From: Gnetum montanum
Lineage: Eukaryota; Streptophyta; Gnetopsida; Gnetales; Gnetaceae
NCBI GenBank assembly: GCA_015680685.1
Contig: MNCI01010443.1
Location: forward strand, 1,708,235 to 1,772,234
DNA: 64,000 nt
Direction: 5' to 3'
The notes under the pieces are model-generated. The model saw nothing but the letters and a program-made list of their open reading frames with translations. It had not been told where the DNA came from and searched no databases. The position numbers and the translations under genes were made by a program. The first letter of the stretch is position 1. Each line of letters opens with the position of its first letter. This document shows positions 10,400 through 21,119 of this stretch, in pieces.

Positions 10400-11930
10400 A
10401 ACATATCTCTTTCACATAGGGCCTATCATCCATCACATGATGAAAACACTAATAGTAGTAATGATAGGATTTATATCGAAAAGAATTAGAGTGAATCACT
10501 ACAAGTAGTGGTCTCATATGCTCATTCTAACCCTTACTATATTCAAAGACTATGTTTAACTAATGCAAATAACCCTAAAGGGAATGGAACAAGTCCTAGA
10601 ACAAGGAGGGCCTCAAGGCCTAGGACCTCCTTCAAACCTAAAAGAGATAAATCAAGGGACCATAGGGGGAGGTATAGGAGCCATGGTGGTTCTCCTAGTT
10701 CACCATCTTCATCTTCCTCTTCAATGTCTAGTTCTAAGAAATATGAACATAGGTATAGTGAGAGAGATACACTTAAGAGTTACAATGAAGATAGAAATAG
10801 AAAGCAAAGGCAAGATGAGAGCCATCAAAGTGAGAATAGATGAGATCATGATAATTAAATAAATAGAAATAGAAATTATAATCAAGATATGTTTGATGAT
10901 GATGAACCCTTGTTGGCTACCAAAAGCATGATACAAATCACAAAGGTAGTTCAAATACCCCATTGGCATCAAAGAGAAAGCTACATTAAAAGCCTTGATA
11001 TGAATAACATTCCTAAATTTGAGGAAGGATATAATTCTAATCCACAAACTCATTTTCAAGTCTTTTATGATGCTTGCACCTTGCAAAATATTGAAAGTAA
11101 GTGGTAAAATCTTAAGCTCTTTTCTAAGACACTAATAGAAAAAGATGAAAGTTGGTATAGATCATTGGAACTAAATTCAATCCATTGATGATCCACAATG
11201 CTTGAGCTTTTAAATGAAAAAAACCAAATCTATAAAAGAGTATTCAATCTAAGAAAACAAATCCAAGGATGGAAGTAAGAAAACCATGAATCCTTAAATG
11301 TAGTCTTGGATAGATACTATTATCTACTACATAGATGTCCAAGCCATGGTTTTTCTCAAAAAGAGTAGCTTCTCCACATCATAAATGGGCTTCATAACAA
11401 AACAAGGAAAGCCTTGGGATCTATGCCTAAGGATGATTATCAGAATTGAATGTCCATCAAATACAAAGGCTAGTTAAATAAGTAGTAAAAGAAGGAGAGC
11501 TATGTAAAAGGGAGAATGTATAGTAATATAACTAGGATCCAAATTTTCACAAAAGGAAGGTCCATATGTATGATTAGGAAAAAGGGGAAACTCTTAATGA
11601 GTTGATTTCACATAAAATCTTGTCAATACAAAAGTCTATTGTTAAGATTGAAGCAAGGGTAGATAAGATATGGGAATTGATGGAAGAAAATGTTACAACC
11701 AACTTGAAAATCATAGAGAAGAGGGTAAATAAAGTAGGATATAGTAATCAAGACAAGAAGGGGAAAAATAATAAGGAAATAGGTAAGGATCCTTATTGGC
11801 AAAAATGGAAAATAGCTATAGTAGAAGAGGTTGCAAACTTATATTCAAAGGAGGAATATGAATTTGAAATTTGTTAACATGAACATCAAGAGGGCTATTT
11901 CCCAGTTATGTTACATCTACAAGAGCCTGG
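10400..11930 (+). pseudogene. gag: Athila gag, broken
   Basis: The N-terminal part is basic and Ser-rich (SPSSPSSSSSSMSSS near 10690). The capsid domain of the retrotransposon gag family follows: NIPKFE-GYN-NPQTHFQ-F-DAC near 11010-11085, then LKLF--TLI----SWY, STMLELLNEK, the NLRKQIQGW segment near 11250, and LDRYYYL--RCPSHGFSQ near 11310-11365. An acidic/basic linker (open 11602-11877) leads to a Cys/His remnant ending near 11920. Multiple TAA/TAG/TGA stops break it. Gag would form the virus-like particle and bind RNA. Homologous gags are at 39855, 52006, 62850 and, antisense, 36849. Confidence 0.82.
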
Positions 11931-11933
11931 GGC

Positions 11934-11953
11934 TTTTTTTTTTTTTTTTTTTT
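11934..11953. repeat. Poly-T run (20 T) at end of gag homology
   Basis: Twenty uninterrupted T. Similarity to the other gag copies stops here. It could be the poly(A) tail of an antisense retroposon, or simple slippage. Confidence 0.8.
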
Positions 11954-13570
11954 GAATTCCAAGTTCATGGAAAAGAAAATGCCTAGGAGATTAATTTAAC
12001 CACAAGGAAATTATAAACAGTGGATATTAGGACTTCTTATTAATCTCAAGGCTATTAATCTCAAATCACTCTTAGTACTCTTTTGAATATCATCATATGT
12101 CACATTCTTAATACTCTCATACTTCCCTCCATCATATGTCACCACCAACAATGCAGGAAGGATTGCTACCACAACTTCAACAAAAGAATGTCACTTGTGC
12201 CATGAACATAAAAGTGAATGATGATGTTAGCAGAACTTAGCAAAAGTCTTGAAAATGTCCTTTCTTTAATATAGTTTCCACACATGTGAATAAAACTAGT
12301 AGACGTACTAGCTCATCAGAACTAGCATAAGGAAAATCTAGTGCAGCCTCCTTCCTCACAAAAATAATGTCTCCTAATCCTCTGCAAAAGCCAACAACCA
12401 TTACCACTCCAACAAAAAACATAAAACATGAGCTTATCATTGTGGAGAGATAGAAAATTCCATGAATTACTAATAAGTATAAAGGGTGCACTTGTGGGTC
12501 GAACGTTCATAGTATTAACATGATCCATATACCAAGCCACAACAAACTTAAAGAATACGTGTGTGTGCAAAACCAAGTCTACATAGTAGCCACTAAACCA
12601 AAAGACAAATAGTGGCTCAAGAATTAGAATAAGAAACCATTCAAAAGATGCATGGAAACAACCATTTTACTTATTAGTTCTAGTCCTAAGGAAGTGAACA
12701 AAATAGAGAACTTAGAGAAGAATATCTTACACTCAGAATATACACCAAAAGAAGATTTTAAATAAGAAGACACAAGAACTAAAATAGAAAATAAATAAGG
12801 GAACATGTCTAGACCCCTTAAAAAAGAAAACACCTTGTAGTCTTGCTAAAGATATGTCTCCAAATGATCAAAATGTGATTATCATCAATGTTAAATGTGC
12901 TACCAAGAGAAAAATTAAATCATTAAAGATGATAAATTAAAAAATTATGGTCTATAACTAAGGGAATGTGCAGTCCATTTTCTAAATGCTTGCCCATGAG
13001 TTTAGTCATACGAAAAATTACCCATCTTGAATCAAGAACTAATACATGCTTTTTCACATTTTAAATTTACAATTTTTTATCATTTTGCTATTTCTTTAAA
13101 AATATTCCAATTCTTAATATGTTTTCTATTTCTTGTTATTTTTCTTTTATTTATAATTTTTTCTTTTTTTGAGTCATTTTTTAAATATGTTTTATGAACG
13201 TCTACTATGTTTTTTGTTAATAATATTTCTAGTCATGATGTAGAAGTCAAAACCATGTGTTGGGTCTCTATCCTATGCTATCAAGATGATTGGGTAAACA
13301 ATTGTGTAAAGTAGTGAGACCAAATCATCCATCCCTCTAGTTCTATAAATGAGAGGTTAGTATCATGAAAGTAATGTGGTTCTTCTCATATAAAACTAAA
13401 ATTAATTAATGATCATTATGCCTTGAAGAAACAGGGAAAGATCTAGTGGGGATTTGTGGGTTCTCTTCTTGAGTTCCTTTTTGAGGCCTATGACTCCTCA
13501 TGGAATGTATCATCACTCCTATCATCAACCAATAAATAGGAAGCATGTATTTGCATGGTGTGGTTTTCAA
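11954..13570. other. Unassigned interior of the gag-only element
   Basis: No pol motif on either strand; ORFs are short and featureless (such as 12237-12491 minus). It occupies the place where protease and RT should be. Confidence 0.5.
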
Positions 13571-13574
13571 AACA

Positions 13575-13580
<6 letters not shown>

Positions 13581-13610
<30 letters not shown>
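13581..13610. repeat. (GA)15 microsatellite
   Basis: Thirty bases of perfect AG dinucleotides. The run is uninterrupted, unlike its decayed surroundings, so it is younger than the host element or maintained by slippage. Confidence 0.95.
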
Positions 13611-13612
<2 letters not shown>

Positions 13613-13624
13613 AAAAAAGAAAAA

Positions 13625-13800
13625 AAATAATGGAAATTCAAAGCACAACCCTTAGATATAATAATGGGCTACAAACATTGGTTATGGGATTGGAAAGATA
13701 TGTTACCCACACCTGAAGGTACCCCTTTGACTAAGGTCCTTCCTTCTTCTCTTTTCTTTTCTTTTTGGAATGATGCTCATTCTCTGTGGATATTATGGAT
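13625..13800 (+). other. Post-pol conserved segment shared with 46695-46860
   Basis: GGAAATTCAAAGCACA followed by GGGCTACAAACATTGGTTATGG and TGTTACCCA is repeated near-identically in the long Athila copy at about 46700-46780. No coding function is recognised. It shows that the two elements share their 3' untranslated region although one lacks pol. Confidence 0.65.
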
Positions 13801-13879
13801 TCATGATGGTATGAAAGAAGGTGTACATCAATGTGAGGCCACTATTAATGGTATGGAATTTTTATGAAACTTTGACAAA

Positions 13880-15147
13880 TAGGTATGATGATCATCTTAA
13901 TCACAATTGACATAAGAAACTATTATGAACATGGTAAGGTACCTCATGTCCTAATATTTGCAGCCCCTTCTTATTCCATTATTCAACTCACTATTTCATG
14001 TAATCATGAGTCTAATGGTTTTGTATAGTATAGTGTAGGATCATAAAGGTGGTTGTGTGTTGTTTGGAATAAATACATGATTTACATTTAAGTTCTAAGA
14101 TGCCTAGAGGCATCTATAGAGGTGGTTATGCAAGGGCATTATGGTAGGAGCCTACTTTTGGAAGGATCCACTTGAATGACTTTTGTTGATCATGGATTTG
14201 AACTAGAAAAACACATCTTTCAAGACATCATGCAAAACTTCTCAAAATTTATGGATGATTTTGAGACTACTTCTCATCAAATTTTATTGATTTTTATTAC
14301 TTTTAGATTAAACTATCCTTCCAATTCAATATTTCTTGGCCATTTTGTAAACACTACCTTTGGTTTTAGTTATTAAAAACTTGTGAGTTTTTGGAGTTAA
14401 GCTCTTTTACCATGGAGGCTAAGGATGTAAATTTTAAACTTTTTTCTAACACCTCATTGTTGAAAATTATGGTAACTAAAAGTAAAATTAATAAAAATGA
14501 GTTAAAAACTTGATGATTTTAGTTACCTCATAGGCTTGTGAATATTATTTTGTAATCATCTTGAGCTTAAATCCTAATTTTTTTAACTCTTAAGCTAACT
14601 AGGGATCCAACAAGGGCTAATTATTGAGGAAAATTTACCAAAGTAATATTGATCCTTTGGTGATTGAAGGTGTTGCTTAAAAAAATGCCTAAGGTTGAAG
14701 GTCCTTTGCAAGATAAGAAAAAGAGGCTAAAAGAAGGATAAAGGAGGATATGCCCATGGACAAATAGCATATACAAGGATTATAGCTCAAACAACACATG
14801 TTTATTAGACCCTTGTGACAATGAGAAGAAATTTTAGTTTATCCTTCAAAAATGTTCTACATAAAAGAGAACCATCAACATAACAATCAAGGTTGGAAAA
14901 TTTGCCATCGCTAGCGACAATAAAAAGATTCATCTTCAATGGATTTTTAAAGATCTGTGTAATTTTGTAAAATTTAATGTTTGTTCAATCATTTTTTCAT
15001 TTTGTAATACATCCACTCAAACAAAATTTTGTAATGTAGCACTCCAATTTTGTAATGGTACCCAATCTAATCTTGATCATCCAACAATTTTTGTAATGAA
15101 ACTTTGTCCATTATATATGACTTAAGGATGAGCTTTTAGTAAGTTGT
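13880..15147. other. Element 3' interior without recognised ORF
   Basis: AT-rich, stop-dense sequence. Near 15000-15110 the AATTTTGTAATG motif recurs and resembles the untranslated stretch upstream of other 3' LTRs here. It ends in the polypurine tract GGGGGTA (15148-15154). Confidence 0.5.
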
Positions 15148-15154
15148 GGGGGTA

Positions 15155-16189
15155 TGATGAGACATGATATGTCAGGTAGCTAAGGCATGGGGACATCATA
15201 AAGCATCATTTTATCAAGTGTATCAATTGATTAAGATATCATAGATGCTATATCGTAGACGTTATGTCACATCTGTGTTGTAGCATCCCTATCAGTGCAT
15301 CTCAGTCAATTGTTATATCATAGATGCTATATTGTAGATGTGATATCGCATATGCTATAACTTACCTACATTAATGCATCCTCATCAATGTATCCCCATT
15401 GACACATCCTCGTTGATGCAATGCCTATATTTGCCTATAAATATGCAAGCACCCACTGCATATTTGGTACCATTTGGCCAATAGTGTAGCCAAACTCTTG
15501 CAGTTTTATTCTATAATCTTAATAAGAAATCAGTGAGTGCCTACAGTGTGGATTTTAGTAAGTTGTGTGACATCTTATTCAAGTAGCATTGTACCTAAAC
15601 ACATTCTATAGATGATAATAAGATCGAGATTGATTCATATTCATGACAACACTTTGACTTAGAATAGATTTACTTTTAATGCAAGTTACTTTCTATGTAC
15701 TTAGTTAATATTTACATTTCCATCCTAGTTAAGTAATCGACAAAATGAGGATGACTAGTTTCAAGTATAAACATGTATTCACTTGGTTATCCTAGCAATA
15801 TTATTGGTTGGTTCACCTAGGAGCACAATACTTGGTAATCCCAATAGTGCATATGTAAGTTCAAGACGTGTATGGCAAGTTGGGAAAAAACACTGATCGC
15901 ACTTAGGATAGTTTAGGATTTATCTTCTTATTATTAATTAGATTAAATAATTAATTTTCATTCTCTTATATAATTTATCCTTAGTTGCACAACATCAATA
16001 TTCATGTGCCTCACTTTGGTCTAAACCATACATAAAGCTACCACTTGTCCAAGTGAGAAGATAGCAGTCTATAATCAATGCTTAATAATTTAGATATCAC
16101 ACTAGTCCCTTCTATAGAATTTGATCGGATTGCATGTAAAACATCTATGATTCATATGATTATGCATAGAGGATACCCACTGCTCATCA
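15155..16189 (+). repeat. 3' LTR, Athila subfamily 2
   Basis: It starts TGATGAGACATGATATG and ends TGCTCATCA. It is 1035 bp, longer than the 5' LTR because U3 (15225-15420) has extra copies of ATAGATGCTATAT/GTAGATG and CATCCTCATCAATG motifs. The TATA box is at 15436-15443. Confidence 0.9.
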
Positions 16190-16194
16190 ATTAC

Positions 16195-16782
16195 TATATT
16201 ATTTATCAAGCAAACATATCATATACTATCATACAATAAGTTTGATAAACATATCATGTCATAATATACATCATACATATTGTACAAAGTACTAAAACTC
16301 ATAGGTTGTCCAAACCAACACCATTTGTAAATAAGAATATATCTTTCACAAATACAGCAATAGATAAAAAAAGAGCATGGATCAAAATAGTCTATCAACT
16401 TTCTCAAGCTTGTTGATCTCCTTTGCTTCCAACATTAATACTTGCACACAAAGGTTATTATAAGACTCAATGAGAGCTTTTACATGTCCTATATAAATAA
16501 AAAAATTGATGTTGTGTAGAAGGAGAGGACTAAGGTAGGTCAAAAAACCTAAAATAAGGTTAGTACATTTCATGCAATATATTGTACACATCACTCAAAC
16601 CATAGTGCATCTAATCACATTATTTGAAAGCATCAATCCCAAGTACCAAACCTTTATTAAGGATAAGCATGCATAGCCATAAGCATGTCATAGCTTACTA
16701 ACTCATCAAGCTATTCATTATCATAGCATACTATACACACAACATAATCGAGACTCTTTCATGGCAACAAATACTAATATGC
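16195..16782. other. AT-rich flank, nothing recognised
   Basis: This would have been joined to 8804-9342 before the insertion. Only short open stretches occur. Confidence 0.45.
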
Positions 16783-16862
16783 AACAACTTGTTAGCCTAG
16801 TGGTATGGATTTTGGCCAAGTAACCCTAGATCATAGGTTTGATTCTACTAGGTAATAGTAAG
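16783..16862 (+). repeat. tRNA-derived SINE-like head (Pol III A and B boxes)
   Basis: TTAGCCTAGTGG at about 16791-16802 fits the Pol III A box. GGTTTGATTCT at about 16837-16847 fits the B box GGTTCGATTCC after C-to-T decay. Their spacing suits a tRNA-like promoter. The sequence in between does not fold as a good tRNA, so a tRNA-derived SINE fragment is likelier than a tRNA gene. No poly(A) tail or target duplication was resolved. Confidence 0.45.
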
Positions 16863-16989
16863 TTATAAACTTATATAAATATTTATGTGTACCTATGTTT
16901 AGTTTATTTGGATTTCCTTCTTAAAGCTTGTAGCTAAGGAAGTAGCCAATTTAAAACGAGTCCCCTTTGTTAAGACCCTCTTAAAGGTC

Positions 16990-18120
16990 CATCCCTATGG
17001 AATACTGATTACCTTCTTTTGTAATAACAATTTAGGAAAGGCATAAGACCTGAATAAGGGATAGGACTCCCTTGCATCAAGGTTCATGAAGGTATCAAAA
17101 GCAAGTTCGAAGTGGTCCTTGCTAGCAACAAACCACTCCTCAACTTTTGCATGATGGCCGACCTCATTCATTGGTTTGGTGGTAACCATTATTCCATTAG
17201 TGAGAATACCAAACAAGTCACAAAATATGGCCTTACTAATGGTAATGGAAATCAATATGCCTCACACTCTAGTGTGGAACACATTGGCTCCTACATCAAA
17301 GGAGTCAATGATGTTTAGCATCTCTGCAAAAGTGACAATAGGACTAGGCACCACGAAGACCTCGAGCAAACCTACAAGCACAATATTTATTTAGATGTTT
17401 TTAGATGCATGTCCTCTTAACCACTCTTGTGCTAGCCCCACATCACCAAACTTTTGGATGAGAGTATTTTTAGAACATCTAGTGAGGGGTATAGTGACAT
17501 CAATAGACGTGGAAGGTCTTGAAAGCCAACGATAAATGCTTAGCATCAGTATAGCTACATTTAGATCATAGAATGCTTAAGACCCAAATAGTTAGAAAAC
17601 CTTAGTCATAACATTAGAAAACCATTCTTTTTTGCACATTTCTTCTTCTTTCTTGGCAAAGCATGTGCAGGGCTCCTAGTAGTGATGTCCATATCTCTAA
17701 TAGCCTTGGGAGCTACCCACCAGCTATGTGTTGTTTTCACAACACACACTTCTTGTAAATAGGGTTAAATCTGGTAGTGTATTCATCAAAGTCCCCCTTT
17801 AGCTATTCAAAAACAATGTGTCTAATCTTGAGGCCTTTGTTGAATTCACTCGACACAATATGGGCTACCACTAAGGTTTGATCATTCTTGATCAAGCCTT
17901 GACCATTAACCCTATACTTGCAAGATGTATGTGAAATTGAAAAGTTATGAAAGATGAACAAATTAGATAAAGCCAAAACATTAAAACTTATAATAACCAT
18001 GCTTACCCTTGTAACTGGTACATGGTGCCTTGAGGATTATGGAATAAGGAGTAGGTTCTTTTTTCCATCATCAAAGTATTATTAAGGTTGTACCAAGAAT
18101 AGTTAGGCATCTTCTAGTTG
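16990..18120 (-). pseudogene. Unidentified spliced ORF, left-arm copy
   Basis: This is the antisense equivalent of 28180-29260. Its minus-strand pieces 16995-17255 and 17803-18000 match the right copy residue by residue in long runs, including GIMV--KPM, FELAF, SYPLFRS and TLVVAHI. The 90-bp intron equivalent (17917-18006) keeps the GTAAGC donor, but its acceptor reads AA instead of AG at the position aligned with the right copy. I do not recognise the protein family. Stops occur, so both copies are dead or nearly so. Confidence 0.5.
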
Positions 18121-20190
18121 TCTAAAGGGTAACGTGCATTGATGATGGCCTTCGTCTCCACCTACTCTCCTACTACTCGAGTCTCTAAATCATTGGTTAT
18201 GAACCAAGCAACCAACCATGCAGACCTAGGAAGCAATGTCTCCACTATCACCCCAACCACCTCTACAAACAAGTGTGATCACATCATCATAATAAAGCTC
18301 TATAGAAGCTAGGCAAGAAATTTCCTTTCCCTTGGATGAAACCATAGTGACCCCTTCTACAAGTCCATGTTAAGGAGAGGGGTGTTGACCTTGGGTTGGC
18401 CAATATAGCATAGGATGCCAACCAACTCAACCATGATGACAACTAGCTTTATGACCCTATAGGGAGAAGACATTAGCATCTTTAGGATGTTCTTTCAATG
18501 CTTAGAATTTCACTATGAATTTCGTAAAACATCTTAGTTAGGGGTGAAATTAGCCCTTGTGAAAAACTCTAAAATATTTATCAAAATTTGTCTAGAGATT
18601 TGATAACCAATTTACAACCTCCATAGCCATTAAACCATTATAACTAAAACATCATAGCCAAAATTATGCCTTAGTCTAAACCATACATTAATTTAGAAAA
18701 AGCATTAAAACATAGAAAATATGACCATAGGAAAAAAACCTACTAAAAATAATAAAAAGCTCTATTTCTCATGAAACTAGCTTTAGAGCATAGTTTACAT
18801 ATTTAGGAATCCCCAAGGGCATGGAAGGTTAAAAATGAAATTTCTAATTCTTTCAATAGCATCCATCTCCAATGGGTAAAGTGCTATAACCAAAATTAAG
18901 CCTAATTGATAGAACCATAGTTAAAAATTCATAAAAAATTCCTCAAAACTCTAATTTTACTGATTCCACCACTGAAGGAATTCTGAAATCATAAGCTTTA
19001 TAGCCATATCCAATACAACCAAAAATACATAACCAATTCTACAAGAGCTAAAGCTAGATTTGCACAATCATAGCCATAAACATAAACCCCTTTTTGTGTA
19101 GGGTTGGTAAAAATTTTGCAAAAATTTGTTTGAGATTCAAAAAAAGTGATTCCACCACCATTTAAAATTTTAAATCGATTCCTACACACTTAAGCTTAGC
19201 AAAAATTTAAAACCTATGACATTTATTTAGAAAAAATTTGTAAAATTGGATGAAAATTTGAAAAATGGCACAAACCTTAATTACATAACCTAATTGAAAC
19301 AATCATAACTTCATCATTATGAATCCAAAGAAAATGAGACCACAGCCAATGTAAATCTTAGAAATAATCCTAAAAATACATAAGCTTAGATTTCACAAAT
19401 AGTTATCCATTTTCTTAACAAAAAATTCATAACTATGCTTGCCTTTTTCATCAAGAAAGCATTTAAAACCCAAAATTCATAAATACTAATTTAATCTAGC
19501 CATGGATTGCAGCCATAATAGCCAAACAACCTTAAACCCATGTAAAAGCACATCAAAATAGGGGGTAGGATTTTGTTAGAATTTAATTTTAGCAAAAGTA
19601 TCAACCTAGATTTGACGAAAACAGCTCCACTCAAAAATTTTTAGAAAAAGCACACAAAAAAGCAAGCCTATATTACAAATCAAAGCTTAAACAACCAAAT
19701 AACCCTATATTTGCATAGAAATGGCAAAAATATGAGGTAGGATTTCATTGAAATTCAATTTCATCAACCCCCTTTGCATAGATATGAAGTAGATGATCCT
19801 ATCCTAGCTAGAAAAATATAAAAAATGAGTAGAGATGGCCTTCCTGGGAGTGAGCGAGGAGGAAACCTAAATTGAAATAGGCCTAGATAGCTTGAAGAGT
19901 TTTTGAGAAGCCTCATCTACCTTCTTGAGCCTTGGGTTTTTTCTTAATCCTCCATGTGTCTTCATCTTAGTCCCACCAACATTGTAAAAGCTTGAAAACT
20001 AAATATTTGAGGCTTCTACGCTAGCTAGGAGGAGGTTCTACTACTTCAACACTATAGGGAGATGGTATCTATAGCAACAAACTCTCCTAGAGCTCTTCTC
20101 CAATGTGCTAGTTGTAGAATGGAAAGTGTGGTTGATAGTTTTTGGAAAAATAACAATAAAAATCAAACCTAAACCTAACTGTTACCTCTC
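18121..20190 (-). other. Left-arm noncoding part
   Basis: Long AT-rich stretch paired with 26090-28180 of the other arm. ORFs are short (18998-19189 minus is the longest). Nothing is identified apart from its inverted partner. Confidence 0.5.
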
Positions 20191-21030
20191 TCACCCCCAT
20201 TACCAATTTTGTGCATTGGAACTCAAAGTGAACTAAAGTGCAAGGGGAGGAAAGCATTCTCGACACTAGGAGTGGGAGTAAAAAAAATACTTATGCTTAA
20301 TTTTCTTGACTTTTTGAGTTTTGGGCCATGGGGCACACTATATTCCCTTATGCATGTTGTTTTTAGGTTAAAAACTCCATCACCACTAGGGTTTCAACCC
20401 CCTAGAATGTCTAAAATCATGGTACAACCTTACTCTCTCATATAGCCACACTAGCCAAATCAAGTCTAATCTTGTATACTTTTTGCTTAACTAGTCTAAT
20501 TCTAGGGTCTAGTATGATGTTATGTTGGACTAAGCATGGATTTAGACCTAGCATAGCTTCATATGAATAGGAGAAGGTCTTAATGTTGTCCTATATGGCT
20601 TTGGTTCTAATGAGGAACTTAGTTTAAGGGGTTTTTTCTTACCACTATGTGTCGTGACAAGAACCTCAACTAGAGAGTCTTCAGTTATGTCATCAACCTC
20701 AAGGTCTAGGCAATCAAGGTCAATACACTACTCTACTTCACCATGGAATCCATGTAGGCACAAAGGAAAACTGATATGCTTCCAAGCACTCATACTTTAA
20801 TTCTACATGTCAACCAAAAGCATATTAAGTGGTACCTAGGTAAAATATGAGTAAATAATGCTAAAAGGCTATGAAATTATGCAAAAACATTGTACTCTAA
20901 TGCTAAACAAAATGCAAATGGGGTCATATAAGGCTATCAACAAAAAAGGTAGAGATAGGTGGATGTAATTGAATAAAGGCTAAAACAAGGTCCAAACAAG
21001 TAAAAGAAGGTTAAAACATGTCACAAGCTT

Positions 21031-21119
21031 GCTAGTTTAAGGCCATAGTGGGCCATGATGCTAGTTTAAAGTCTTAGTAGACTATGATGCTAGTTTAAGG
21101 TCTTAGCGAGCCATGGTCA
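21031..21119. repeat. Three 29-bp tandem units inside the array
   Basis: Units start GCTAGTTTAA at 21031, 21060 and 21089. A diverged copy is near 21370. This is a local expansion at the left end of the array. Confidence 0.75.

Larger units (their letters stand above)
9348..16189 (+). mobile_element. Athila-family LTR retrotransposon with TSD ATTAC, gag only
   Basis: Complete outline: 5' LTR, tRNA-Asp-type primer site, gag, a long region without pol, polypurine tract and 3' LTR. It is flanked by identical 5-bp duplications ATTAC (9343-9347 and 16190-16194). The total is 6842 bp. No RT, RNase H or integrase motif appears on either strand between 11930 and 15154, so it is non-autonomous, probably a deletion derivative. 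LTR ends follow the TGATGAG...CTCATCA pattern, with 5' LTR ends mutated to TAATGAG and CTCACCA. Confidence 0.9.
16911..20453 (-). repeat. Left arm of ~3.5-kb inverted repeat
   Basis: Its reverse complement matches 25825-29353 along the whole length. Paired landmarks include 16911-16945 with 29320-29353 (ends at GGAAATCC), 17917-18006 with 28282-28370 (intron), 18210-18330 with 27960-28090, 20190-20240 with 26040-26090, and 20330-20453 with 25825-25960. Divergence is substantial but collinear. Outside 16911 the sequences part: the left side has SINE-like DNA, while the right side continues as coding-like sequence. Confidence 0.85.

Noticed and set aside
16783-16862. A functional tRNA gene
   Set aside because: A and B boxes are visible, but stems do not pair well and the B box is mutated; a SINE head fits better.
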